Source: Alkalihalobacillus deserti
Lineage (GTDB): Bacteria; Bacillota; Bacilli; Bacillales; Bacillaceae_D
Direction of reading: 5' to 3'
Length of the DNA: 64,000 nucleotides
Assembly: GCF_020734105.1 (NCBI RefSeq)
Contig: NZ_JAJAFR010000013.1
Coordinates: forward strand, 1 to 64,000
In this document: one piece after another, positions 53,308-61,918 of the stretch
Layout of the letters: every line of letters begins with the position of its first letter
How positions within the stretch are numbered: the stretch's first letter is position 1
Notes under the pieces: generated by a model
The model's database searches: none
What the model saw: only the letters and a program-made list of their open reading frames with translations
Told to the model about the DNA's origin: nothing
Position numbers and translations under genes: made by a program

Positions 53308-53796
53308 TTATTCATTCATGTACGATTGATGATGTTTCTTTAAATAAGGATCTGTTTTTATAATCGTTTTTACATGTTCAAATCGCTCATTATTAATCTC
53401 AACTACACCATAATTCGAATAGAAATCTTCATTTAATTTGACGGTCATATACGTATCTCGCTCGGCTTCACATTCGATTGAATCATGAGCTTCTTCAATA
53501 AAGCTGTCTTCAATTTTAATTTCGTACGTGTCGTCCTTTCTATATACATTAACGTAATAAACCGGTTCATATTTCCCCGCTAAAATCCAGTTTTCGTTAT
53601 GACTTAAATCACCAATATTCATATAAATATATCCATTTTTTCTAATCTCTTGCCCAATTGTCTCCCCTCTTCGCTCATATTCTTTTGTCATGTATTTCTC
53701 CTTCTGCCAAAAATAATAAATCAAAATCCCAAAAAGAATGAACCCGATGATCACGATAGCCCTCCTTTGTTCTTGTATAAGTCCTATTTTATTCAT
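53308..53796 (-). CDS. Small membrane-anchored protein, unknown
   Basis: A 162-residue protein. One membrane helix (AIVIIGFILFGILIYYFW, residues 13-30) is followed by about 130 residues outside or inside the membrane with mixed beta content (YVNVYRKDDTYEIKIEDSFI). No lipobox, so it is held by the helix. No family is recognised. It lies 14 bases before the sirtuin gene on the same strand, so the two may be co-transcribed. Confidence 0.5.
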   Translation of the reverse strand: MNKIGLIQEQRRAIVIIGFILFGILIYYFWQKEKYMTKEYERRGETIGQEIRKNGYIYMNIGDLSHNENWILAGKYEPVYYVNVYRKDDTYEIKIEDSFIEEAHDSIECEAERDTYMTVKLNEDFYSNYGVVEINNERFEHVKTIIKTDPYLKKHHQSYMNE

Positions 53797-53854
53797 TCTT
53801 GGAGGGTACCCCTAAATCATTTTCAAAGGGGTCCACTATTGAAATTTGTTATTC

Positions 53855-54544
53855 TTAGTCTTTTGATCCATCAGTATTGGGGTGAAAGGTAGAATGATTT
53901 AATTGCTCGAACATGTCTTCAAGCCAATCTTTACACCTATTTGGAATCATTGGATTAGGATGACGATATCCCCACTTAGGTGATTGATACTGCAACCCGA
54001 AAATAGAGTGATGGTTTTGAAATTTTCTTACAACCTCACTTGCAAGCTTTCGAATGCTTCGATCTTGTCCCCAAGCTAAAATGATCTTCATCTGAGTATC
54101 TTTAAGCAAAAACTCATTTGCCCGATCATCAGCAAAAATCGAGTGCTGATTATAAGATTCTATTTCTTTGAGTTTTTCTCCGAACTCTTTCATTTTTCCT
54201 GAACATAAATTACTCAAATTGATAATTGAAATAACATTCCAATTCATCATCTTCATTAACCTCATTAATTGCAGTTGTGTTGGATCAACCTTAACTTCAA
54301 CATAAGGAATATTTTTAAAATCATCGTGAACGATTGGGAATTGATAAGATGAATCTTTTGGACTACAACTACCGGGGTTTGCCATGACAATGACTGCATC
54401 TGGCCGTTCTTGACTTGCATACCCTTTTCGCATAATGACAGCATGATTTCTACACGGATACATGTTGTTGCCTATTTTAATTTGATAGAAACTTGCTATT
54501 GCCCTAAATTCTTTGCTTAATTGCTCAGCTGACCAAAACTCCAT
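53855..54544 (-). CDS. DUF1643-like protein
   Basis: A 229-residue soluble protein. DAVIVMANPGSCSPKDSSYQ corresponds to the LNPSTA...D motif of DUF1643. NVISIINLSNLCSGKMKEFG matches the following NL strand, and KIILAWGQDRSIRKLASEVV matches the AWG motif with a helix. DUF1643 proteins occur in phages and mobile regions and have a uracil-DNA-glycosylase-like fold; their function is open. Start ATG at 54544, 59 bases upstream of the next gene. Confidence 0.65.
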   Translation of the reverse strand: MEFWSAEQLSKEFRAIASFYQIKIGNNMYPCRNHAVIMRKGYASQERPDAVIVMANPGSCSPKDSSYQFPIVHDDFKNIPYVEVKVDPTQLQLMRLMKMMNWNVISIINLSNLCSGKMKEFGEKLKEIESYNQHSIFADDRANEFLLKDTQMKIILAWGQDRSIRKLASEVVRKFQNHHSIFGLQYQSPKWGYRHPNPMIPNRCKDWLEDMFEQLNHSTFHPNTDGSKD

Positions 54545-54637
54545 AATCCAATCCCCTCCACATAATTACTTTGATACTTTCATTGTATGAGCGCACAAAT
54601 CCAGACCTTCATCAATTTTGTTTGGGGTGCAAAAAAA

Positions 54638-54670
54638 AGACACCTACTTTAGTTTCGTAGTAGGTGTCTT
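54638..54670 (-). terminator. Terminator after the DUF4139 gene
   Basis: AAGACACCTACT, loop, AGTAGGTGTCTT with an eight-base T run on the minus strand (TTTTTTTT). It is a good intrinsic terminator 20 bases after the gene ends. Confidence 0.85.
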
Positions 54671-54689
54671 GTTGTTAGTTCCTATTTAC

Positions 54690-56006
54690 CTAATCTCTAT
54701 TTTTTATATAAACCGTGCGATCAATCACGTATTTGAACGATATAATTGTATCTACATCCGGTCCTACTTCTATGTTAAAAATGATGGATTGCGAGGTAAC
54801 CTTCTCAAAATCGTGGCTTGTCTCAACCATTTCCCATCCACGGTCAGGAATAGAATGGTTGATTCTAACCATCACTGTTTCATCTTTTAGATTGTTCATG
54901 TAATAATGATATTCAATGAATTCTAGATTCTCTTCTTGATAGCGGTTAATTTCCATTGAATCACAGACAATATCAAATGCTTTCCCGAGTGTGAGTACGA
55001 GTGGTTGTTTTTTGGCTGTATGTGGAATTTGATCTTCGCCTATAAATTCTAAGAGATGATCAGAATCTGCTTGGTACACTTTTACTTTTCCTTTTGGCAA
55101 TGGTATCTCAAGGTTGTTTTCTTTACTATTATCGATTTCAATTTTAATTTCTGGCTTCGTCGTATACCGACTTACTTCATAGATTTTTCGATACGTTCCT
55201 CTTTCAACATTTAGAAAGTTAATTTGCTTTTCTTGTTCGTCTTTGATCGTAACAGGGCGGTGCAAAGTGTACATATGTTGATCAGCAAAGCTCTTTTCTT
55301 CAAAACTCGATTCAACACTGCTATATACGATCATTTGATCATGATCGGTGTAATCATGTTCGTAAAGATGATCGATTTCTTCTACTCGATTGATTTCTCC
55401 GGCAATGAGTTTGAGCTGCGCATTTTCAAAAGTTGCCCCCGATTGATTATGGATTGCCACCCAACCGGTAAGCTGAAATTCATTTTCATTTAGATTTAAA
55501 ACATAATTGGCATCCCACTTGATGCCTTTCGTTAGATAAGAGACATGAACCTTTTGATTAAGTGTAGCTTTTGGAACCTTCCAAAGTAGAGCAGGTTTGG
55601 CGATAAGCCCTGCTGGCAAAGACGGTAAAACAAGTTCCCCTTCCGGATTAATCACAATTTCCTTTGTATCAATGCGTTCACCAATAATCCCATCGGTAAC
55701 ACTTAATAGTCTAATAGAAAGCTTCTCCTCAGTCTTTTTATCATAAACGTAAATGATTTGGTCTAAATATTTATCTAATAACTTTGCCTTACTAACGAGA
55801 TCAAAATCATAATTTAGTTCAAGAACATGAATACCGTTAATCATAATCGAATCAGTTTCTATTTTTTTAGCTACGTCTAAATATTGAATTTCCTCACAAG
55901 GCTCATTAGAATGTAAGTTTCGTACCTCTTTGACAAGACCGAATTGATTATTGTAAATGGTGATACTTAACCTTTGATTTTCTTCATTCGTTGATTGATA
56001 GCGCAT
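54690..56006 (-). CDS. DUF4139-domain protein
   Basis: A 438-residue protein. I chose the ATG at 56006, which follows GAGGAGGACATTAAG; the first ATG, at 56030, has no ribosome site. The key phrase is KVHVSYLTKGIKWDANYVLN, the YLTxGxxWxAxY motif of DUF4139, followed by FQLTGWVAIHNQSGATFENA. C-terminal beta strands run to residue 430 (KDETVMVRINHSIPDRGWEM). There is no signal peptide, so it acts in the cytoplasm. Relatives are the mucoidy-inhibitor-like proteins of unknown use. A WYL regulator lies just upstream on the same strand. Confidence 0.75.
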   Translation of the reverse strand: MRYQSTNEENQRLSITIYNNQFGLVKEVRNLHSNEPCEEIQYLDVAKKIETDSIMINGIHVLELNYDFDLVSKAKLLDKYLDQIIYVYDKKTEEKLSIRLLSVTDGIIGERIDTKEIVINPEGELVLPSLPAGLIAKPALLWKVPKATLNQKVHVSYLTKGIKWDANYVLNLNENEFQLTGWVAIHNQSGATFENAQLKLIAGEINRVEEIDHLYEHDYTDHDQMIVYSSVESSFEEKSFADQHMYTLHRPVTIKDEQEKQINFLNVERGTYRKIYEVSRYTTKPEIKIEIDNSKENNLEIPLPKGKVKVYQADSDHLLEFIGEDQIPHTAKKQPLVLTLGKAFDIVCDSMEINRYQEENLEFIEYHYYMNNLKDETVMVRINHSIPDRGWEMVETSHDFEKVTSQSIIFNIEVGPDVDTIISFKYVIDRTVYIKNRD

Positions 56007-56086
56007 CTTAATGTCCTCCTCTTCATTCATATTTTCATTATACCGAGAACACCTTTATGACCCCGAACAAAAAAATGGGGGGGGGC

Positions 56087-57070
56087 TTACTGATAATTCT
56101 TATACAATTTCTCCGCCTCAACCTTTAGCATCTGCACAAGCCTTGGTGGGTATAAAACTTTCACATCACTTCCCCATGTTAAAGTCCAACGTACCAACCC
56201 CTCACTAATAATCCCTTTCGTAAATAGCTTAAATGTTGAATCATTCACTGGACGAATGTCGGCTTTTCTACCAAAGCGATCGATCACGACATTAATGAGA
56301 CTCGCAGAAAACTCCATTTCAATCTCTGTTTCTTCTCCTGCATACATATGAAACAGCTTTTCTGTGTATTGCGTAATGTTAAAATTTGAATCGGGTAGGA
56401 AGGTTTCATGCGTTTGGGTAATGTTTTTATAAATCCGATCAATCCGATAATGTCGAATTTCTTTTTTTGCTATGTACTCTCCAATTAGATAATAGTAATC
56501 ATGATTCCAAACAAGAGCATACGGTTTAACTCGATATACATTTCCTTGGTTACTTAACACAAATTGTTTGTTCATGTTGTAACGACCATAACAGAATTCC
56601 ACGATTGATTTTGTAGAAATAGCATCATGTAAGTCACTAATAATATATTTAACGTAATTATTTTCAGATTTTGAATGGTCTGCAAGCAAGATTCGATTTT
56701 CAAGTTGCTCTGCTAAATAAATGCTTGTTAACTTTTTTAGCCTTTCAATAATCTTTTCTGTATCAGCTTTTGGTATAAATTTCGCCGACGAAATTGCGTC
56801 AATCATTAAACGTAACTCATGAACTTCAAAAGGACGATTTTGATAGCTATAATAGATCGGCAAGCCATTCGCTTCTTGATAAGGGATGACAGCAAAAGTA
56901 TTAACCATTTCTAACTCTTTTAGATCATTTTTCACTCCAACCGAATTAACGTCTAATCCATAGTCTTCTTCAAATAATTCAACAATTTCTTGCACGGATA
57001 GTTGATGATTTGAATCTGTATACTTTTTCAGAATTTCCATTAAAAGCAATAAGCGTGTGCGGTTAGACAA
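56087..57070 (-). CDS. WYL-domain transcriptional regulator
   Basis: A 327-residue YafY-type regulator. The N-terminal winged helix reads LLLMEILKKYTDSNHQLSVQ and EIVELFEEDYGLDVNSVG. The WYL core is YRVKPYALVWNHDYYYLIGE with HYRIDRI, and the WCX C-terminus contains FSASLINVVIDRFG. WYL domains bind nucleic acids or small ligands and often silence defence genes. It has no clear target in the window except the adjacent DUF4139 gene, 80 bases downstream. Confidence 0.87.
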   Translation of the reverse strand: MSNRTRLLLLMEILKKYTDSNHQLSVQEIVELFEEDYGLDVNSVGVKNDLKELEMVNTFAVIPYQEANGLPIYYSYQNRPFEVHELRLMIDAISSAKFIPKADTEKIIERLKKLTSIYLAEQLENRILLADHSKSENNYVKYIISDLHDAISTKSIVEFCYGRYNMNKQFVLSNQGNVYRVKPYALVWNHDYYYLIGEYIAKKEIRHYRIDRIYKNITQTHETFLPDSNFNITQYTEKLFHMYAGEETEIEMEFSASLINVVIDRFGRKADIRPVNDSTFKLFTKGIISEGLVRWTLTWGSDVKVLYPPRLVQMLKVEAEKLYKNYQ

Positions 57071-57448
57071 TTGATCTCTCTCCCCTTTTCCTCTTCATCG
57101 TTCAATATCTCATTACGTTAGGTCAATTACGAGGAGTACCTCCCAAAAATAGAATTGGCTCGTTACCACACCGAAACTAAATAATGGAAGAAGATTCCTT
57201 TATCACAAATAATACGACAAGGTAACCTATTTGACCTGCAAGCTAATATGCTTAGAACAAACCCCTCTTTTAGCTTTTGTGCAAGACAAGTGATTAATAG
57301 AAGTTCCACCATGCAAGGTTGCTTATGTCAATAGTAACTTTTAGGCACTTCATCATTAGGTTCTATCACAAAATCCAGTTTTTTTGTGAAAATTAGATTC
57401 TAACTGTTTTTTATTGAATGAATCCAACAAAATTAATGAATAAACAAA
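57071..57448. other. Intergenic DNA, no gene seen
   Basis: Only scattered fragments; TTCTATCACAAAATCC near 57360 also occurs in the WG-repeat gene at 46198. No intact frame. Confidence 0.4.
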
Positions 57449-57494
57449 AAGTTCCTGATCTCCGTTACTTAAAGCACTGGGGATGAGGAACTTT
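57449..57494 (-). terminator. Imperfect palindrome with the CCCCAGTGCTTTAA core
   Basis: On the minus strand AAAGTTCCTCATCCCCAGTG, then CTTTAAGTAACGGAGATCAG, then GAACTTTTTG. It shares its core with the perfect palindrome at 35351 and sits just after the RmuC tail. It looks like a terminator, a repeat, or both. Confidence 0.6.
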
Positions 57495-57511
57495 ATTAAG
57501 GTTTCTATTTA

Positions 57512-57748
57512 TTAGTCAATTAAAACAAGAAAATCATTCTCCGTTACAGGTAATTCTTGTACTTTGCTTAGTTTACGTTCAATGTTTCTTGTTTTGCTCG
57601 ACACTCTTTCCATATTGTTATTGGCTTCTTGAAGTTTCTTTTGTGTCTTATCTAATATCTCTCCGAATTTCCCAAACTCTGTTTTCACTTTTCCGAGCGT
57701 TTCCCAAACCTCACTTGATCTTTTTTCAATCGCAAGTGGATGGGACAA
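57512..57748 (-). pseudogene. C-terminal fragment of RmuC
   Basis: 78 codons read SSEVWETLGKVKTEFGKFGE and ILDKTQKKLQEANNNMER, then ERKLSKVQELPVTENDF. This is the end of RmuC, where the last 60 residues are a conserved coiled coil. The nuclease-like core is missing. The reading frame runs upstream straight into a GGGACAGG palindrome (57744-57775), so the gene was cut at a REP-like element. Confidence 0.75.
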
Positions 57749-57775
57749 TGGGACAGGTCCCTCGTCCCATTCTTA
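57744..57775. repeat. REP-like palindrome GGGACAATGGGACAGG..
   Basis: GGGACAATGGGACAGGTCCC and then TCGTCCC. The same last 17 bases occur at 10914-10930. It cuts off the RmuC fragment. Confidence 0.75.
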
Positions 57776-57993
57776 ATGAATACGATGAATTACGCACTTT
57801 GAAATTCTAGTTATCTCTCGAAAACTGACTTACTGTCCGCTATTCAACTTTTTGAAGTAGACTAATGCAGCACTATGTTTTTCTTGTCCAGTAGCATACT
57901 TTTCCAGATGTTTTCTCTTGAATTGTTTCTTGAAAAAAGTGTACATCCTTAATATTCATACTGTACTCATTAACTTAGCTTGAACTAATCCTC

Positions 57994-58347
57994 TTAAGCG
58001 TTCATGCCCATAATTGATAAGAAAGAATATCGTCCATTTTGTTTTTTTTGAAAACGATCATCTTCAGCTACGTTTGATACAATTTCTGATTTACCACTAT
58101 TCCAAACGCTACCAGCAAAGCCCTGCCCTTTTTCAAATAGTCTTGTGCGTGAAGAACTTGCACCGATACGTATATACTCTCTAATATGTAATTTACTATC
58201 TTCTCTAATTTCAAACAATACAACCGACTTATCACTTTGATCTTTCGTCAAAATGGTAATACATTCAGACAGCACATTCTTTATCATCTCATCAATGTAA
58301 TCTTTCTTGTCATCATGAAAATCAAACAAGAATGACATGGATCCCAT
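57994..58347 (-). pseudogene. Truncated GAF-domain fragment
   Basis: 117 codons contain a GAF-like domain: IREYIRIGASSSRTRLFEKG, then QGFAGSVWNSGKSEIVSNVA. The start codon region MGSMSFLFDF is poor, and the C-terminus stops at SFLSIMGMNA, before the end of a GAF domain. It is probably a piece of a larger sensor protein. The next DNA upstream is the second YafY fragment. Confidence 0.55.
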
Positions 58348-58379
58348 TATTCTGCTTGCATTTTGATGATGTCGAATGA

Positions 58380-58780
58380 AAAAGGAAGTGTCCCCATTTG
58401 AATGATGGAAACCATTTTCTGAAGCACATCTTCAAGATCCTTCTTCTCCTTTTGATGAGTCGCTCACCTTTTCATAGGCGGTATAGAAGTCCGGTGGAAC
58501 AAGATGGTTGACCGGATCTAAAATCTTCGGCATCATCCCAAACGCCACCGCCTCCTCCTCTGTCCAATCAAGAGGATAAAGAGAAAAGTTACCGACAAAA
58601 CGATTTCCCTTTCCATACCCATCACTCATAATCGGTATTCGTGCCGCACTTAAAATCTCTAAATCTCTATTAATGGTTCGTTCCGTGTTTCACACCTGTC
58701 TGCTAGTTCCTTTGATTTAATCCCAGCGCTTGATTGAATGAGATTTATGATGCGGATTCGTCTTATTAGTTTATCTGACA
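58380..58780 (-). pseudogene. Decayed second copy of the YafY/WYL regulator
   Basis: The sequence is nearly the same as 23350-23744 (for example the phrases MSDGYGKGNRFVGNFSLYPL and DWTEEEAVAFGMMPKILDPV), but with small deletions in the HTH and after YTAYEKV. The WYL core is absent. It still carries the shared upstream repeat (copy C). Confidence 0.85.
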
Positions 58781-58814
58781 TGGTGAGGACGTCCTTTCTA
58801 TTACTCTATTATTT

Positions 58815-59110
58815 CACCACAACCTATTTTTACCATTTTACCAATTAACCTGATGAATAACTAATTTCATTATGTAATTTTAAATTAATTTCACCAGTTT
58901 GAAAGTTCTACTCTCCTAACAGAAAAATAGTTGTATCATGTACATGCGACAAATGCTAAAAATTCACCTGTTGGCAAAGTGCCTCCCACATGGTAAAAGC
59001 GTCCTTGTCGAACGGCACCCAAAGCGTATATGTGTTCAAAAAAAGTGATCCCAATTTCGTGAGATCACTTTCCGGAGTTTTTTCAACAATAGCGCCTGAT
59101 TGTGGAAGAT
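58815..59110. repeat. Dispersed ~310-bp repeat, copy C
   Basis: Matches copies A and B in most positions, including CCAATTAACCTGATGAATAA, CCTGTTGGCAAAGTGCCTCC and AAAGCGTATATGTGTTC. It lies directly before the decayed YafY copy, as in copy A. Confidence 0.8.
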
Positions 59111-59283
59111 TGAAAAATACTAATATATAATATCTCGGGTTTCTGAACTTATGTCCTATTGTAGAATAAGCATGGATGGAGTAAGGCTGATTGTTAAAAA
59201 AAACAAACCAGTTCAAACCTATTTTTCCGGTGCAAACTGATCAATATAATGACGTTATATTAAGCTATAAACTCATATTTTGT
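59111..59283. other. Spacer after the malonate decarboxylase operon
   Basis: No gene, and no strong terminator was found between 59111 and the mdcG stop at 59284. Confidence 0.4.
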
Positions 59284-59925
59284 TTAAGAAAGAGGTTCAG
59301 ATATCCCCTGCCAAGGGTTCCTTGTTAGTACTGGGCCATCATTCGTACGAAGAAGTAGCTGAGTTTGCCCTCTACAATATTCTGCTAAAGCAACAGAGCC
59401 AGATGGTGTTTCTAATTGAACATCTATCCGAACATTAACCTCAGAAAGCTCATCGTACAATTGTTTAGCCTTTTCTAGTAAAAGAGGATACGGTAATCTG
59501 ATTATTAGATCTAAGTCACTTTTCATCGTAAGAGTCGGTAAGCCACTTGCAAGTTCAAAACCCGCACTCCCAACCGGCCCCCATGTTAACTGATCGTTTG
59601 TGAGAATATCATCAACCAAAGATAGGTCCTGGAGTACTAGAATATCATTAAATCGCTTGTTCCTTATCCAACCTTTCTGGTTAGCTAACATTTCTGGAGA
59701 AAACACCGCTTCGACTTCATTGATGTCTAGAAAAGCTGCATATCTCTGATTGCGTGCTGCTCCTCGGACTCCAATTGGAATCTTCCCTTTCTCTATTGGT
59801 GCCCGTCGTACAACAACAAATGGCGCGTATATGATTGCTTCCTTTACCCATTCTTCAGATGTGGCCGTGTCCAAGAAAGAGGGCAACCCTTTTACCTTTA
59901 TTAAATCGTGTGTTTTTACATCCAT
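59284..59925 (-). CDS. mdcG: MdcG, phosphoribosyl-dephospho-CoA transferase
   Basis: A 213-residue nucleotidyltransferase that attaches 2'-(5''-triphosphoribosyl)-3'-dephospho-CoA to the acyl-carrier subunit MdcC. The catalytic region reads LTWGPVGSAGFELASG and MKSDLDLIIRLPYPLL, the SDLD acidic pair binding the metal. It overlaps mdcDE by ten bases and is the last gene of the operon. The prosthetic-group precursor is made by MdcB. Confidence 0.87.
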   Translation of the reverse strand: MDVKTHDLIKVKGLPSFLDTATSEEWVKEAIIYAPFVVVRRAPIEKGKIPIGVRGAARNQRYAAFLDINEVEAVFSPEMLANQKGWIRNKRFNDILVLQDLSLVDDILTNDQLTWGPVGSAGFELASGLPTLTMKSDLDLIIRLPYPLLLEKAKQLYDELSEVNVRIDVQLETPSGSVALAEYCRGQTQLLLRTNDGPVLTRNPWQGISEPLS

Positions 59926-61607
59926 TGTTCAGCTAGCTGCTTTCTTACACGAATAGAAGCGATTCGCCCCTCTTCTCTTGCTTCTCTTGATAGAAGACGA
60001 TTTCCTAAGTCAGTAGATGATCCTCTCGTATCTTGAATGGCAGCAAATAATTTCTCCCTAATAACAGAGCAAATTTCATCATTTGGGTGATCTGCATCAA
60101 TTCCATCAATAAGTTCGTGTATCGCACCGAGTTTCTTAAAGGAGCCAATATCATAGGCCATAGCGGGAGTTTTCTTCGTCGCTTCTTCTAGCTCCTCAAC
60201 AGTTCGTCTTGTAATCCGAGCGGCTGATTGCTTTGACATAACATGAACATTAACATCAGAATCATTAAAGGCTAAAATACGGTTCGCTTGAAGACCATGC
60301 GCTAAAAAAGCACCGGATATCGCATTACCAACAATAAGAGTGATCACTGGATGGCCTGCTAATCTAGCTGTTGCATAAGCATCAACGGCTGCCGAACAAG
60401 CTAAATGAATTCCTATTAACTCCTCGTTGTAACCATATGCTTGACTAGGAACATCTACAATCGCTACAATCGCACGTTTCTTCCCATGTTTATCTTCCTC
60501 AATTGCGTTCCTCACATATTCTGCAATTGCCCATCCTTCTTCCAAACCAACCTCGCCATTTTGAGCTCGAGGAAACCGACTATTAGGGTTGGGGACGACT
60601 GATATGAAACGAACTCTCTCTTCTCCTAACATTCCGTCCGCACATTTTACTGACGGAACGCCCTTATTAATCGCCTCTGCTGAACTCGTCAACGCTTCAA
60701 ACCACTTTACTCCTCGACTTGATGGTACTTCTATGTTTTCCTGTCTTATAGGCTCAACAGTCTTTGAACTCCCTTCTTTCACCTTTACGAACAAATCTCG
60801 TAGTTCTAGCGGTGTTAGGTGTTGAGTTGGGTCAACTGACTTTAATAATTCTTGAAAAAAACCTACTTGCGCACTTCGTGGTTTTTCATTGTCTCCCGTT
60901 TGATACACTTCAATCATACAATTTCTAATTGCCTGACTGTCATCCTCTACAAGATGATCAACTAAACCTGTCGCAAGCCTTTGAACACCTCCGATTGTGT
61001 TCCAAATGAGCTGACGATTACGCGAATCAAATTCCTCAATTCCTGCTTCTTGTTCAATGACTTCAGGACCATTAAGCCCTACTCTTCCTTCACGTGTAAT
61101 AATTAAAGAACTAAATAACCCGGCAGTTATAGACATACCACCAAAGGAACCAATTTTCCCTGGAATAACACCTACTACAGGAATGTAGTTTCTTAAAGCA
61201 ACAATCGCCGCTCCAATCTCAGCAATCGATAATAAGCCGTAATTGGCTTCTTGAAGACGCACTCCACCTGTATCAAACAATAAAACTGGACGAGTCGCTA
61301 TCCCAATTTCATTATCACGAAGTGCCAACTCTAACGCACCTGCTATTTTTGCCCCGGATACCTCCCCAATTCCTCCGCCTTGAAATTTTCCTTCTATTGA
61401 AATAACAATAGCTGATTCCCCGTCTATTTGACCTCGAGCAAGAACAATCCCATCATCACTTTGTGGTACGATCCCCTGATTAGTAAGATGTGGGGATTCA
61501 AATCCATCAAAAGGACCTAGTAGCTCTCTAAACGTTCCTTCATCTAAAATCGTGATCGCCCGCTGTCTAGCATCTTTTTCAACAAAGCTATCTCTAAGCA
61601 TTTTCAT
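59916..61607 (-). CDS. mdcDE: MdcD-MdcE fusion, malonate decarboxylase beta/gamma subunit
   Basis: A 563-residue protein with the carboxyltransferase fold twice. The first half (about 1-280) contains GIVPQSDDGIVLARGQIDGE and GSFGGMSITAGLFSSLIITR, as in MdcD. The second (about 300-563) has GEERVRFISVVPNPNSRFPR and HPVITLIVGNAISGAFLAHG, as in MdcE. In Klebsiella and Pseudomonas these are two genes. The complex decarboxylates malonyl-S-ACP to acetyl-S-ACP without biotin. It overlaps mdcC by 14 bases. Confidence 0.88.
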   Translation of the reverse strand: MKMLRDSFVEKDARQRAITILDEGTFRELLGPFDGFESPHLTNQGIVPQSDDGIVLARGQIDGESAIVISIEGKFQGGGIGEVSGAKIAGALELALRDNEIGIATRPVLLFDTGGVRLQEANYGLLSIAEIGAAIVALRNYIPVVGVIPGKIGSFGGMSITAGLFSSLIITREGRVGLNGPEVIEQEAGIEEFDSRNRQLIWNTIGGVQRLATGLVDHLVEDDSQAIRNCMIEVYQTGDNEKPRSAQVGFFQELLKSVDPTQHLTPLELRDLFVKVKEGSSKTVEPIRQENIEVPSSRGVKWFEALTSSAEAINKGVPSVKCADGMLGEERVRFISVVPNPNSRFPRAQNGEVGLEEGWAIAEYVRNAIEEDKHGKKRAIVAIVDVPSQAYGYNEELIGIHLACSAAVDAYATARLAGHPVITLIVGNAISGAFLAHGLQANRILAFNDSDVNVHVMSKQSAARITRRTVEELEEATKKTPAMAYDIGSFKKLGAIHELIDGIDADHPNDEICSVIREKLFAAIQDTRGSSTDLGNRLLSREAREEGRIASIRVRKQLAEQWM

Positions 61608-61899
61608 AACTCTTACTCACCTCCAATACTTGTTCTAGCCTGAGCGAAACAACACCAGGAGTCGCACCGAAGTCATTAATTTTTATGTTTGCAGCTAAAT
61701 CGTGATTTGAAAAAAAGCGATCTAATACTTTTTTCCACGTTTCTTCAAAACCATTAATGCCCGTTCTTAACTCAACATATGTGTACGGTTCATTTGATGG
61801 CTCTAATAAAATTTCCAAATCACCTGAGCCAACAACACCAATATGTGCACGATGCACATTAAATTTAGATGCAGGATACTTAAATAATCGTGTTTCCAA
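61594..61899 (-). CDS. mdcC: MdcC, malonate decarboxylase acyl-carrier subunit
   Basis: A 101-residue protein with the conserved GVVGSGDLEILLEP. The Ser in VGSGD (residue 25) carries the phosphoribosyl-dephospho-CoA group. The C-terminus NDFGATPGVVSLRLEQVLEV is also typical. It works with MdcA, MdcDE, MdcB and MdcG, and its gene lies 19 bases after mdcB. Confidence 0.88.
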   Translation of the reverse strand: METRLFKYPASKFNVHRAHIGVVGSGDLEILLEPSNEPYTYVELRTGINGFEETWKKVLDRFFSNHDLAANIKINDFGATPGVVSLRLEQVLEVSKSYENA

Positions 61900-61918
61900 A
61901 ATAAATCACCTCATTGAA

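Noticed and set aside
23770-59110. Possible CRISPR array from the repeated stretches
   Set aside because: Three 310-bp copies tens of kilobases apart with no short regular spacers; no cas genes are present.
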